Shown: positions 46,081-53,468, numbered from the stretch's first letter. The stretch is 64,000 nt of DNA from Trueperella abortisuis (GCF_030811095.1 NZ_JAUSQL010000001.1:806001-870000); one strand, 5' to 3'. The notes: a model not told the origin generated them from the sequence alone. Made by a program: numbers and translations.

Positions 46081-47531
46081 GGGTGTCAAATGGTTTGTGT
46101 ATGAGGATCTGATGAAAGGATTCGATTATGACCATGACACGTGATGAGAAGACCCGCCCGGCTGGCGCCGATGTTGTTGGGCAGCTGAAGGCTAACGGTG
46201 CTTTAGACGATCTATTTGCCCGCATTGATTCTGGCCAGATCGAGCTGACCGGGGATGGGGGAATGATCCCCGCACTGATCAAGGAAGCCCTGGAGCGCGG
46301 CTTGCAGGCCGGACGGGCTCACACCTGGGATATGAGCCCCGCGATCGGCAGGCTAAGGCCGAATCTGACCGGCCAATCAACGCCCGTAACGGGTCGTATA
46401 CCAAGACCGTGGCTAGCGAGGTTGGCGATATTGAGCTGACCATTGCCCGGGACCGTGAAGGCTCTCTTTCACCCCCAGGTTGGTGCCTAAAGGTTCACGG
46501 CGCCTAGGTGGGCTGGATCAGATGATTATCAGCCTTTATGCCGGTGGGATGACCGTACGCGATATTCAGCATCATCTGGCTAAGACGATCGGCACGGAGC
46601 TATCCCATGAGACGATCGCTAAAATATTACTGACGCGCCCCGAGAGTCGGTCACCACTTGGCAGGAGCGGACCTGACAAGAGTTCTACCCGGTGATCTAT
46701 CTCGATGCGATCCGGGTTAAGGTCCGTGACCAAGGCCGGGTGCGATCCAAGGCTGCTCATATTCGGGGTGGGGGTCGATATGGAGGGCATCAAGCACGCC
46801 CTTGGGTATCTGGGCCCCTAGACAATGAGGGGTCCTCGTTTTGGGCTTCCGTGTGCTTCCAACTAGCCAACCGGGGTATTCAAGACGTGCTGATTGTGTT
46901 GTGAGGTGCTGGTGGGCTTGCCTGAGGCTACCTTGGCCACCTGGCCCAACTCGCTAGTCCAAACCTGTGTCGTTCACCTGATCCGGGCCGCGAAGTACTT
47001 CGTGGCCTACCAGGACCGCAAAGCCCACTCAGTGTCCCTCACAGGCGATCTATACCGCCAGCAGCGAGCAGGTCGCTCAAGAGGCCCTAGAGGCCTTCGC
47101 CGCCTTGGACCTGGGCCAGAAGTACCCCTTCGGCGGTAGCGACCTGGCGTAACGCCTAGGGGGGCGCAACACCGGCGTTCTTGCAGTTCCCGCCAGCCCT
47201 GCGCAAAGTTCTACACGACTAACGCTATCGAGTCACCCAGCTACCAGCTGCGTAAGGTGAGGCAGAATCGCTCTCAGTTCCCTACCGATGAGGCGGGTCT
47301 CAAGCTGTTGTGGCTAGCTATTTGCGATATTGAGGATACCCGGGCCCGCCGGTGGGCCAAGGACAAAGGCAAAGCCGCCGCAGAGCGTAAAGGCGCGGGC
47401 CGACTGATCGAAGGGCAGGTGAAGGCGAACTGGAAACAGGCCCTGGCCCAACTAGCCGCGGCCTACCCCGACCGCATGAACCCCTACCTATAAAACAACC
47501 CCTTCATACACAACAAACTTGACAAGCTCCC
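46081..47531 (+). mobile_element. Degenerate IS256-family element
   Basis: The ends are imperfect inverted repeats (left GTGTCAAATGGTTTGTGTAT from 46083; the complement of the right end reads GTCAAGTTTGTTGTGTATGA, ending 47531). Inside is a Mutator-type transposase gene on the plus strand with many frameshifts and internal gaps. No matching target duplication is visible. Confidence 0.75.
46128..47493 (+). pseudogene. IS256/Mutator transposase, multiply frameshifted
   Basis: Pieces in different frames line up in order with the family: LIKEALERGLQA (46260s), KGSRRLGGLDQMIISLYAGG (46480s), VIYLDAIRVKVRDQGRVRSK with the first catalytic Asp (46690s), SFWASVCFQLANRGIQDVLI (46830s), NSLVQTCVVHLIR (46960s) and the C-terminal LLWLAICDIED...AAAYPDRMNPYL (47310-47490). 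At least four frame changes and a damaged Asn-Ala-Ile-Glu-Ser segment. Non-functional. Confidence 0.88.
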
Positions 47532-47557
47532 TTGGCCCGCTCACGCAGGGCCTTCGC

Positions 47558-47785
47558 TTAGGCGTTCGCCTTGCGGATCTTGCGTAGGGCCCGTTCCTTA
47601 TCCCACGCCTCGCCATCGCTCTCGTCGACGTCGTCGACGTCGTCGGCATCGGCGTCGTCGGCGGTATCGGTTGCTTTCTCGGCGTCGGCGTTGGTGGTCT
47701 GCTCCGGCTCGTCCTGAGGGCTTCCAGAACCCCCAGCCTCATCACCTGTGAGCATGACCAGGAATGGGTGGCGTCGTCCATACAT
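47558..47785 (-). pseudogene. N-terminus of a phage scaffold-like protein
   Basis: 75 aa with a strong ribosome site (AAGGAGG, spacing 8): MYGRRHPFLVMLTGDEAGG, a very acidic Asp/Ala/Glu middle, then EAWDKERALRKIRKANA and a stop. After the stop the same frame goes on AKALRERAKGA to the IS256 remnant at 47531, so a nonsense mutation and the insertion together truncated a scaffold-type gene. Confidence 0.6.
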
Positions 47786-47803
47786 TGTGTTTTGCCTCCT
47801 TAC

Positions 47804-47845
47804 GGGCATCAAAAGAAGCCCACCACCAAGGGGCAGGCCAAATGG
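47804..47845 (-). repeat. Cassette-boundary repeat, copy A
   Basis: A 42-bp element (GGGCATCAAAAGAAGCCCAC... on the plus strand) nearly identical to 48359-48399. It lies between an immunity gene terminator and the next gene leader on the minus strand. Confidence 0.75.
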
Positions 47846-47847
47846 GT

Positions 47848-47877
47848 AAAACAAAACCCCACCAGAGATTGGTGGGG
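47848..47877 (-). terminator. Rho-independent terminator after immunity gene 1
   Basis: On the minus strand CCCCACC and GGTGGGG flank a 7-base loop, followed by TTTTGTTTT. The same stem-loop sequence recurs downstream of immunity gene 3 (about 50237-50275). Confidence 0.85.
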
Positions 47878-47909
47878 TCAAGAACATTTTGTGCGATGAT
47901 TGCGCATTC

Positions 47910-48179
47910 TTAGGTGCGCGCGAATTCTCGGGCACCATCATAATCAAGCTCTTCGAGTTGTTCTCCAGTAGGTGGCCGATAGTCCAGTTTACTCTTGGCA
48001 TATTCCTGAAGCGTGCTGGGCGGAACCATGCTCACATATACCGCCATTACTGGGAACGGTTCCCCCTCGTCGTCAATATATCCAACCGGTACATCGTCCG
48101 GGCACCGATCAAGCACTTCTCTCACATCCTCAAGTGCGAAACCCTCGAAGAATAGCGAGAACTTCTTGCTCTTATTCAT
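47910..48179 (-). CDS. Immunity-like protein 1 (three-member paralogous family)
   Basis: An 89-aa acidic protein: KFSLFFEGFALEDVREVLD, then PFPVMAVY and YRPPTGEQLEEL, ending AREFART. Clearly paralogous to 48441-48722 and 50300-50581. The ATG at 48179 overlaps the stop of the toxin-tail frame just upstream, as toxin-immunity pairs do. Family name not known to me; the role is inferred from context. Confidence 0.75.
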   Translation of the reverse strand: MNKSKKFSLFFEGFALEDVREVLDRCPDDVPVGYIDDEGEPFPVMAVYVSMVPPSTLQEYAKSKLDYRPPTGEQLEELDYDGAREFART

Positions 48180-48363
48180 TGATCCAGTACACCACCTTCC
48201 CAGAAGGCCCCATGCCAATCACAATATGGTGCCCATGCCCATATCGTCTCACATAGTCGTTAACTGATTCTACGAGGGCACTATCATCTCCTGTGCCGCT
48301 TGTGAGATAGGCTAACGATGCAGATTGTTTACGCGATTCAGAAATATTTCGACCGAACGGGCA
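48172..48363 (-). pseudogene. Toxin C-terminal tail 1 (orphan)
   Basis: A 63-codon open tail without start: ...SALVESVNDYVRRYGHGHH, IVIGMGPSGKVVYWINE then TAA inside the start region of immunity gene 1. The terminal block from YGH to VVYW recurs in tails 2 and 3. The frame opens right at the edge of the 41-bp boundary repeat, so the cassette lacks the N-terminal part of its toxin. Confidence 0.65.
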
Positions 48364-48399
48364 TCAAAAAAGCCCACCACCAAGGGACAGGCCAAATGG
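48359..48399 (-). repeat. Cassette-boundary repeat, copy B
   Basis: Differs from 47804-47845 by a one-base deletion and a substitution. Ends precisely where toxin tail 1 begins. On the minus strand it follows immunity gene 2 and carries GGTGGTGGGC plus TTTTTT, so it may also terminate transcription. Confidence 0.75.
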
Positions 48400-48440
48400 C
48401 ATCAACTCTTGGCGGGGTCAAGAAGTATGTGAGAGTCCGG

Positions 48441-48722
48441 CTAAGACCGCGTGAACGCACGAACGCTCTCCATATCTGGGAGCGTATCGAACTGTTCATC
48501 CGAGGGCGGTCGATACCCGAGCTGTTCCTTAACGAACTGCTGGATTTCTTCAACGGCGGTATCCGTCGAGTAGGTAGCTAGGATTGGGAAAGGGCCTTCA
48601 CCGTCATCGAAATAATCGGTTGGCTTTACACCTGGGAAACTCTCCAACACCGACTCTATTCTTTCTAATGAGAAGCCCTCAAAGGACAAACCGAAGTTCC
48701 GGGATCTAGCTTCACCTGTCAT
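48441..48722 (-). CDS. Immunity-like protein 2
   Basis: 93 aa, paralogue of immunity 1 and 3 (NFGLSFEGFSLERIESVLE, PFPILATYSTD, LGYRPPSDEQFDTL, VRAFTRS). The ATG overlaps the stop of toxin tail 2 by a few bases. Confidence 0.75.
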   Translation of the reverse strand: MTGEARSRNFGLSFEGFSLERIESVLESFPGVKPTDYFDDGEGPFPILATYSTDTAVEEIQQFVKEQLGYRPPSDEQFDTLPDMESVRAFTRS

Positions 48723-48846
48723 TGACCCAATAAACCACCTTCCCCGACGGATTCATCCCAATAACGATATGATAAGCATGCCCGTACCTCATCACATGTC
48801 TTTCTAACGCTCTACTCAACATATCATCGGAAGAATCAAGAAGTAT
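48712..48846 (-). pseudogene. Toxin C-terminal tail 2 (orphan, short)
   Basis: 44 codons with no start: ...DDMLSRALERHVMRYGHAYH, IVIGMNPSGKVVYWVNDR, stop. Same terminal block as tails 1 and 3 with substitutions (HAYH for HGHH). It begins right after the stop of the EndoU immunity gene, so only the very end of this toxin is left. Confidence 0.6.
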
Positions 48847-48850
48847 TCAA

Positions 48851-49138
48851 TTAGGTGCCAACCCTAGCCCGATGCTTAGCAATCCAACCCAAGCTCCGTT
48901 CAGTAAGTTCCGGGTCCCAACCGGCTCGGATCGTAACCTCCGTAACATCAAGAAGATCTGTAGGGATCTCTACACCGTCAAGCAAAGAAAACTGAAGAAA
49001 ATCATCAATCTCCATGGCAATATCAACTGACGCACGATCAGATTCGATAACAGATTGCATCGGCTTAGAAAGATAAGGAAAAACCTGATCGGCAAAAGCC
49101 GTCGTAAGTTTATCGAAACCTACGGGAATAACCACCAT
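48851..49138 (-). CDS. Putative immunity protein to the EndoU-like toxin
   Basis: A 95-aa soluble acidic protein from the ATG at 49138 (MVVIPVGFDKLTTAFADQVF ... LGWIAKHRARVGT). It overlaps the 3' end of the EndoU-like gene by 19 bases and follows it in the same direction. Not recognised as a named family; the role is inferred from this toxin-immunity order. Confidence 0.6.
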   Translation of the reverse strand: MVVIPVGFDKLTTAFADQVFPYLSKPMQSVIESDRASVDIAMEIDDFLQFSLLDGVEIPTDLLDVTEVTIRAGWDPELTERSLGWIAKHRARVGT

Positions 49139-49568
49139 TCCTCCTTCGAATTCCAATCGTTAGGTATTTCCTTCCGAACCTTACCATCGATGGTGTTTAG
49201 GAATACGTTTGCTCCTCCAACGGCGTGAGCACCTCTAAAAATCTCGCCATTATTCTCATAAACGCTGACATGGATTAAATCCCCATCAACCAATCCGACG
49301 AAACTCAGTACGATCACCCGTTTTCCGCACCACCGCAGGATCATTTCGCGTCACAATGATCGCTTGACGAAACTCGCTTCTAGACCACTGGGAAGAAAAC
49401 TCTGTTTTGCCTACCCAATTCCTCCCCGATGCATGGCCTCCTTTCAAAGTGATTTCACCTTTAGAATTGACCCAGATACGGCCGTTAAGCACCTTATCGA
49501 GGGTTTCATCGTTAAGCCATTCCGGCACCTTCATACCATCACTGGAAGGCATACGAGGTGACTTATCA
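49120..49568 (-). pseudogene. EndoU-like nuclease toxin domain, frameshifted
   Basis: First frame: PEWLNDETLDKVLNGRIWVN, ITLKGGHASGRNW, FSSQWSRSEFRQAIIVTRND, ending at a TGA near 49286. The homologous continuation VDGDLIHVSVYENNGEIFRG...VGGANVFLNTIDG lies one base out of frame and ends at 49120. The order hIlxG - GGH - F..xWS..E...AI - G - hxhxVyxxxGxI fits bacterial EndoU RNase toxins, with the GGH His as a candidate catalytic residue. The upstream part is replaced by the edge of the 253-bp inverted repeat. EndoU assignment by motif order only. Confidence 0.6.
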
Positions 49569-49821
49569 CCGCCGAAGCTGCCAACCAGCGGGCGCCCCTT
49601 TTGGGAAGCAGACCCGGATGACGGGTCCTTGCCTGACGCTCATATTGCACCTCCTGGTTTTCGTATGCCTTTTACGCGGAAGACACGGCCACGAGCAACT
49701 TATGAACGCGCCGAGCATGCTTTGTCCCGCCATGCCTCAGACGCGGTCATTACCAGCGAGGTACAAACCTTTTCCCAGCAGACTTTGATGACATCGAAGC
49801 AATCAAATATGTCATGGATCG
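49569..49821 (+). repeat. Perfect 253-bp inverted repeat, left arm
   Basis: Base-for-base identical to the reverse complement of 51307-51559 over the full 253 bases. It encodes, in the plus direction, the end of a shared toxin module; sequences beyond both inner ends are diverged homologues of each other. Confidence 0.95.
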
Positions 49822-50008
49822 TGCTGTATATCTGGGCGAACCCCGCCTCGATGGTCAGGCGTTGCATTTTTCTGCCGAGATCCAAGGCGTGATATGCAAT
49901 CTTGCGATTCGTTGAGAGGACGGGAAATGGACCCCGCGCTCTGTATGGCCAGTTTCAGGTAGGAGCGTAATGGTTGCGCACAAAGGAAGGAAAACTCCGC
50001 TACAATAG
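49814..50008 (+). pseudogene. Alternative toxin tail L
   Basis: From the end of the left repeat arm the frame reads MDRAVYLGEPRLDGQALHFS, AEIQGVICNLAIR, an in-frame TGA at 49913, then EDGKWTPRSVWPVSGRSVMV and AHKGRKTPLQ to a TAG at 50006. It aligns along its length with tail R on the other strand (AYLGEP, AEVQGV, DGSW, GRGVM). The single nonsense codon silences it. The frame inside the repeat arm is also shifted relative to the upstream module. Confidence 0.7.
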
Positions 50009-50012
50009 TGAC

Positions 50013-50195
50013 ATGCGACATTCACTGGATGAGCTTGCGGGCATGATCGATGCGCTGTTGGAATTGGTTCCTGAAACTCAATATGCCCGTGAGATGCGTC
50101 AACAGGCTGAATACGAAGAAGTAGTCTGGGCGCTACAAGATGAAGCAAAAAGACGTGGCATTGAGCTGCCTGAACGACTCAAAGAGAAGGTCTAA
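50013..50195 (+). CDS. Immunity-like protein L
   Basis: 60 aa: MRHSLDELAGMIDALLELVP, then YAREMRQQAEYEEVVWALQD, EAKRRGIELPERLKEKV. Paralogue of the protein at 50926-51114 (ELVG, MRQAEFEEAI, RGIVLPRDL). It begins 4 bases after the stop of tail L on the plus strand. Predicted all-helical; expected to neutralise tail L. Confidence 0.7.
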   Translation: MRHSLDELAGMIDALLELVPETQYAREMRQQAEYEEVVWALQDEAKRRGIELPERLKEKV

Positions 50196-50236
50196 ACTGG
50201 CCTGGAGCGGCCCCCGTAGGAAGGTACATTTCCTTA

Positions 50237-50275
50237 GTTCTTGACCCCACCAATCTCTGGTGGGGTCAAGAACCA
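50237..50275. terminator. Palindromic hairpin after immunity gene 3
   Basis: TTGACCCCACC and GGTGGGGTCAA pair around a 7-base loop, nearly the same sequence as the terminator at 47848-47877. It separates the facing genes L (plus) and immunity 3 (minus). Confidence 0.75.
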
Positions 50276-50299
50276 TGCTGGTCAAGCAGGTATGCGCAG

Positions 50300-50581
50300 T
50301 CAAGTACGCGCAAAAGCACGTACATCGTCAAAGTCACCTAGTTCTTCGATCTGCCTATCAGTTGGGGGCCGATAGTCCAGCTTCTCCTTCACAAATTGCT
50401 GAATTCTCTCCGGCGGAATTGCCGTCGAGTATGCCGCCAAGATGGGAAATGGCACATCGTCATCATCAAAATAGCTCGTCGGCGTTGTATCCGGGAATTG
50501 CTCTAATACCTGTTTGACTTCTTCCAAGGAGAATCCTTCGAAGAATAGGCCGAATTTTCTATTACGGCGTTCATCTGTCAT
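50300..50581 (-). CDS. Immunity-like protein 3
   Basis: 93 aa, third paralogue (KFGLFFEGFSLEEVKQVLEQ, PFPILAAYSTA, LDYRPPTDRQIEEL, VRAFART). It begins with ATG inside the end of toxin tail 3 (stop TGA overlaps). Lies inside the segment bounded by the inverted repeats. Confidence 0.75.
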   Translation of the reverse strand: MTDERRNRKFGLFFEGFSLEEVKQVLEQFPDTTPTSYFDDDDVPFPILAAYSTAIPPERIQQFVKEKLDYRPPTDRQIEELGDFDDVRAFART

Positions 50582-50710
50582 TGACCCAATACACCACCTT
50601 CCCAGAAGGCCCCATACCAATCACAATATGGTGCCCATGCCCATATCGGTTAATATACTCGTGCACGATCCCCAAAGAAATCAGCCCAAAATGGGCGTTC
50701 CTTCTTAAAG
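50571..50710 (-). pseudogene. Toxin C-terminal tail 3 (orphan)
   Basis: Open tail ...GIVHEYINRYGHGHH, IVIGMGPSGKVVYWVNDR, stop, directly ahead of immunity gene 3. No start of its own; its upstream part runs out of frame inside the gene at 50650-50895. Confidence 0.6.
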
Positions 50711-50895
50711 ATCTCAAGTTGCTCGGCTGTGAAATTGTGGGGATAATCAGTAAACAAGTTCAAAACTGTTTCCCGGTCGAATGTCACCAAATGAACACCG
50801 CGTGGTTGGTTTCCATATTCATCGATCTCGGTTACGTCCCAAATGTGCGCACCCGGAATATTGTCCTCAGCAGCTATGAATTGATTACTTTTCAT
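50650..50895 (-). CDS. Hypothetical protein inside the invertible segment
   Basis: 81 aa, acidic, Phe-rich (PRGVHLVTFDRETVLNLFTD, EIFKKERPFWADFFGDRARVY). Follows immunity R on the minus strand after 30 bases, with a GAAGGGGG stretch upstream. Its 3' end overlaps toxin tail 3 in another frame, so it may be cut short. Not recognised. Confidence 0.5.
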   Translation of the reverse strand: MKSNQFIAAEDNIPGAHIWDVTEIDEYGNQPRGVHLVTFDRETVLNLFTDYPHNFTAEQLEIFKKERPFWADFFGDRARVY

Positions 50896-50925
50896 GCCCG
50901 GATGCCCCCTTCATTTCATTAGGTC

Positions 50926-51114
50926 TTATATAGGCTTTGTGGCTAAATCTCGGGGGAGAACGATTCCCCGTTCTTCGGCGACATCTTGAATCAACATAAT
51001 CGCTTCTTCAAACTCGGCTTGGCGCATCAGTTCATCAGTCAATGGGGTAGTTCCGACTAGTTCAATCAGAGATTCCGCTTGACGTTCATACGCCTTGAGT
51101 CTATCCACTTCCAT
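50926..51114 (-). CDS. Immunity-like protein R
   Basis: 62 aa (MEVDRLKAYERQAESLIELV, LTDELMRQAEFEEAIMLIQD, ERGIVLPRDLATKPI). Paralogue of immunity L. Its ATG is 2 bases after the stop of tail R. Confidence 0.7.
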   Translation of the reverse strand: MEVDRLKAYERQAESLIELVGTTPLTDELMRQAEFEEAIMLIQDVAEERGIVLPRDLATKPI

Positions 51115-51116
51115 AC

Positions 51117-51314
51117 TCACAATCCTCCCGGCATTTTCACTCCATGGCGTGCAGCCATGACACCTCGACCGCGAAGCGGGAACATTGTGCGGATCTCCCA
51201 AGAACCATCATTAGATGGCATTACAACATAGGTATAAACGCCTTGAACCTCAGCATCAAAATAAAGTCGTTGGCTCTCATACTTTGGTTCACCCAGATAG
51301 GCAACCCGATCCAT
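51117..51314 (-). CDS. Toxin tail R, joined to the shared module across the right repeat arm
   Basis: From the repeat arm: MDRVAYLGEPKYESQRLYFD, AEVQGVYTYVVMPSNDGSWE, IRTMFPLRGRGVMAARHGVK, MPGGL. No nonsense codon. It continues upstream in the same frame into the arm (GTNLFPADFDDIEAIKYVMD) as far as a stop near 51422. The upstream module is in another frame, so expression as one protein would need a -1 shift, or the module is already mutated. Toxin domain not recognised. Confidence 0.6.
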   Translation of the reverse strand: MDRVAYLGEPKYESQRLYFDAEVQGVYTYVVMPSNDGSWEIRTMFPLRGRGVMAARHGVKMPGGL

Positions 51315-51862
51315 GACATATTTGATTGCTTCGATGTCATCAAAGTCTGCTGGGAAAAGGTTTGTACCTCGCTGGTAATGACCGCGTCTGAGGCATGGCG
51401 GGACAAAGCATGCTCGGCGCGTTCATAAGTTGCTCGTGGCCGTGTCTTCCGCGTAAAAGGCATACGAAAACCAGGAGGTGCAATATGAGCGTCAGGCAAG
51501 GACCCGTCATCCGGGTCTGCTTCCCAAAAGGGGCGCCCGCTGGTTGGCAGCTTCGGCGGCTTGGCTCCGCCACCGCCGCTAGTGCCCGTGGCTAGCTTGA
51601 TGTTCTCCCGGCGGCGCCGGGTTGACTCCTTCGCTTTGACCCAGGCCGGTGAACGGAACTGTGAGTCCTTGGCGAACACGCCGTCGTTGAACAAGCCCGG
51701 GTTGTTGCGCCGCATCCGAGCCAAAATCTGGTTTTCACCGGCAGCCGTACGCGCCCACGAACGCCCGAACTCTTCTTCAGCATCGCCGCCGCCTGCATGG
51801 GCGACGTCCGGGTAGTCCTGTTGCGTGGTGCTTCGGCAAGTTCGTGGCTGCCCGGCCCGTCT
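51221..51862 (-). pseudogene. 5'-truncated shared toxin module (possibly phage MuF-like)
   Basis: Open frame without a start from about 51862: DYPDVAHAGGGDAEEEFGRS, ENQILARMRRNNPGLFNDGV, SPAWVKAKESTRRRRENIKL, then the repeat arm (LPTSGRPFWEADPDDGSLPD, RPRATYERAEHALSRHASDA) and a spurious end at 51221. Hydrophilic, no signal peptide. In phages, MuF-type minor head proteins with toxin tails lie just ahead of scaffold genes, which is the gene order here on the minus strand; the MuF assignment is inference from that order. Confidence 0.45.
51307..51559 (-). repeat. Perfect 253-bp inverted repeat, right arm
   Basis: Reverse complement identical to 49569-49821. The enclosed spacer, 49822-51306, is 1,485 bp. 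Confidence 0.95.
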
Positions 51863-51864
51863 CG

Positions 51865-52250
51865 TCAGTTAAGGCACAAGGGCGTGACCGGTGATGGCCC
51901 CGTCCGGAACTGATGGTTGTCTAGCCGCATCCCGCAGAGGCCTTCACTTGCCAACCCTCACACCAACCCTCACAACCTGCCCGGAAACTCCTCCGCTGCG
52001 GCGAATCGGTGGGGCGAAGGTAGGGGCCACGGTTACGTCTCCGCTGCACGGGGCAATGAGGGCTTACGACGAACGAGTGCGGACTTCCATGGTCAGAGGG
52101 CAGTACCGCCCGTGGTATCTCGAGCAGGCCTGCCGAAGCCTCAGTCATGATTCTCTATACACCTGTAATGTACTAGTGCCAAAGATCACTTCGCGTTACC
52201 ATTAAGTCAATACTATTCAAAAGCCGCATAACGGCTTGGGCAGGAGCAAG
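51865..52250. other. Island right edge, no convincing gene
   Basis: About 385 bases. Short open frames on both strands have no recognisable domain or ribosome site. GC and codon pattern return towards the host's. No second copy of the ssrA 3' end was found here, so the right attachment site is not visible. Confidence 0.5.
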
Positions 52251-53468
52251 ATGTCCACACTCGATATTGGCAAAGCACTAGACGCGATTACCGACTGGCA
52301 GGAGGAGTCATACATCCACCTGCACCAGAATCCCGAACTCTCCATGCAGGAAACAGAAACCTGCGACTTCATCGAAGCCGAGCTGGAAAAGCTGGGCTAC
52401 CAGGTGCAGCGGATCGGTGGGGGAGTCGTTGGTGTCCTAGAAAACGGTGAGGGGGCAACCGTTCTCTTCCGAGCCGACATTGACGCCCTGCCAGTTAAGG
52501 AAAACACTGGCTTGGAGTACGCCTCGACGATTACCCGAACCGACGAAAACGGCAACGAGGTGCCTGCGATGCACGCCTGCGGCCACGATTTCCACATCAT
52601 GGCCAACCTCGGTGCCGCCCGCGTCCTCTCCGAAAACACCGATGCCTGGAGCGGAACCCACATCGCACTGTTCCAGCCCGGTGAGGAGACGGCGGCCGGA
52701 GCCAAATCCATGGTCGAGGACGGCCTGGTAGATAAGCTGCCCAAGCCCGACGTCGCTCTGGGTCAGCATGTCCTGGCCGGCCCAATGCGGTCGGGGCAGG
52801 TTGGCACGCATGCCGGGCCCATTCTTTCCACCGGCGCTTCAATCAAGGTGACTTTGCACGGCAAGGGCTCCCACGGTTCGATGCCGCACCTGGGCGTGGA
52901 TCCGGTGGTTCTGGCATCGGCTATCGTCCTGCGGCTGCAGACGGTGGTCTCGCGTGAGATCAACCCGTTCGACATGGCCGTGCTGACGGTAGGCTCGGTT
53001 CAGGCCGGATCGAAGTCGAACATTATTCCCGACTCGGCGCAACTCCTGATTAATATCCGTGCTTACGACATGGCCGTTCGTGAGCAGCTACTGGCCGGCA
53101 TCAAGCGCGTCGTCGTCGCTGAATGCGAAGCCGCCAACTGCCCTCAGGCTCCCGAGTTTGAGCTCTACGATTCCTACCCGCTGACCGACAACGACGTCGA
53201 GACTACCGAGAAGGTGACGAAGGCGTTCGTCGATCACTTCGGCGCGGATCGTGTGATGGACTGCGGCGAGGTATCCGCGTCGGAGGATTTCAGTTTCATC
53301 CCTGACGCGTTCGGCGTCGACTACTGCTACTGGGGCTTTGGCGGTTTCGAAGCCGGAGCCCAGACCTACCCCAACCACAACCCCGCGTTCGGGCCGGTCA
53401 TGCAGCCGACTCTGCGCACGGGAACCGAAGCGGCGATTGTCGCGTGCCTGGCATGGCTGAAGGAGTGA
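52251..53468 (+). CDS. M20-family amidohydrolase (hippurate/N-acyl-amino-acid hydrolase)
   Basis: A 405-aa metal-dependent hydrolase of N-acylated amino acids. It has FRADIDALPV, the metal ligands in HACGHDFHI, QPGEETAAGA, the dimerisation insert GKGSHGSMPHLGVDPV, and the C-terminal ASEDFSF. ATG 52251 follows AGGAG. An MFS exporter gene begins at its stop, suggesting release of a product (amino acid or acid) and its export, but the substrate is not evident. Confidence 0.92.
   Translation: MSTLDIGKALDAITDWQEESYIHLHQNPELSMQETETCDFIEAELEKLGYQVQRIGGGVVGVLENGEGATVLFRADIDALPVKENTGLEYASTITRTDENGNEVPAMHACGHDFHIMANLGAARVLSENTDAWSGTHIALFQPGEETAAGAKSMVEDGLVDKLPKPDVALGQHVLAGPMRSGQVGTHAGPILSTGASIKVTLHGKGSHGSMPHLGVDPVVLASAIVLRLQTVVSREINPFDMAVLTVGSVQAGSKSNIIPDSAQLLINIRAYDMAVREQLLAGIKRVVVAECEAANCPQAPEFELYDSYPLTDNDVETTEKVTKAFVDHFGADRVMDCGEVSASEDFSFIPDAFGVDYCYWGFGGFEAGAQTYPNHNPAFGPVMQPTLRTGTEAAIVACLAWLKE

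Noticed and set aside
47560..48400. CRISPR array suggested by repeated hairpin-like sequences in the island
   Set aside because: The repeats are two copies of a boundary element and two of a terminator, irregularly spaced around genes, without spacers of uniform length.
49407..49892. Plus-strand 161-aa reading frame across the left repeat arm as a real gene
   Set aside because: Its first half is antisense to the EndoU-like domain and its end is out of frame with the tail that aligns to tail R; only the repeat-arm part mirrors real module sequence.
51395..51815. Plus-strand reading frames over the right repeat arm (51395-51595 and 51561-51815)
   Set aside because: They are antisense to the minus-strand module, have no ribosome site, and owe their length to high GC.
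44357..52200. Second attachment site (copy of the ssrA 3' end) at the island's right edge
   Set aside because: No repeat of the last ~20 bases of ssrA was seen downstream; the right end may be deleted.
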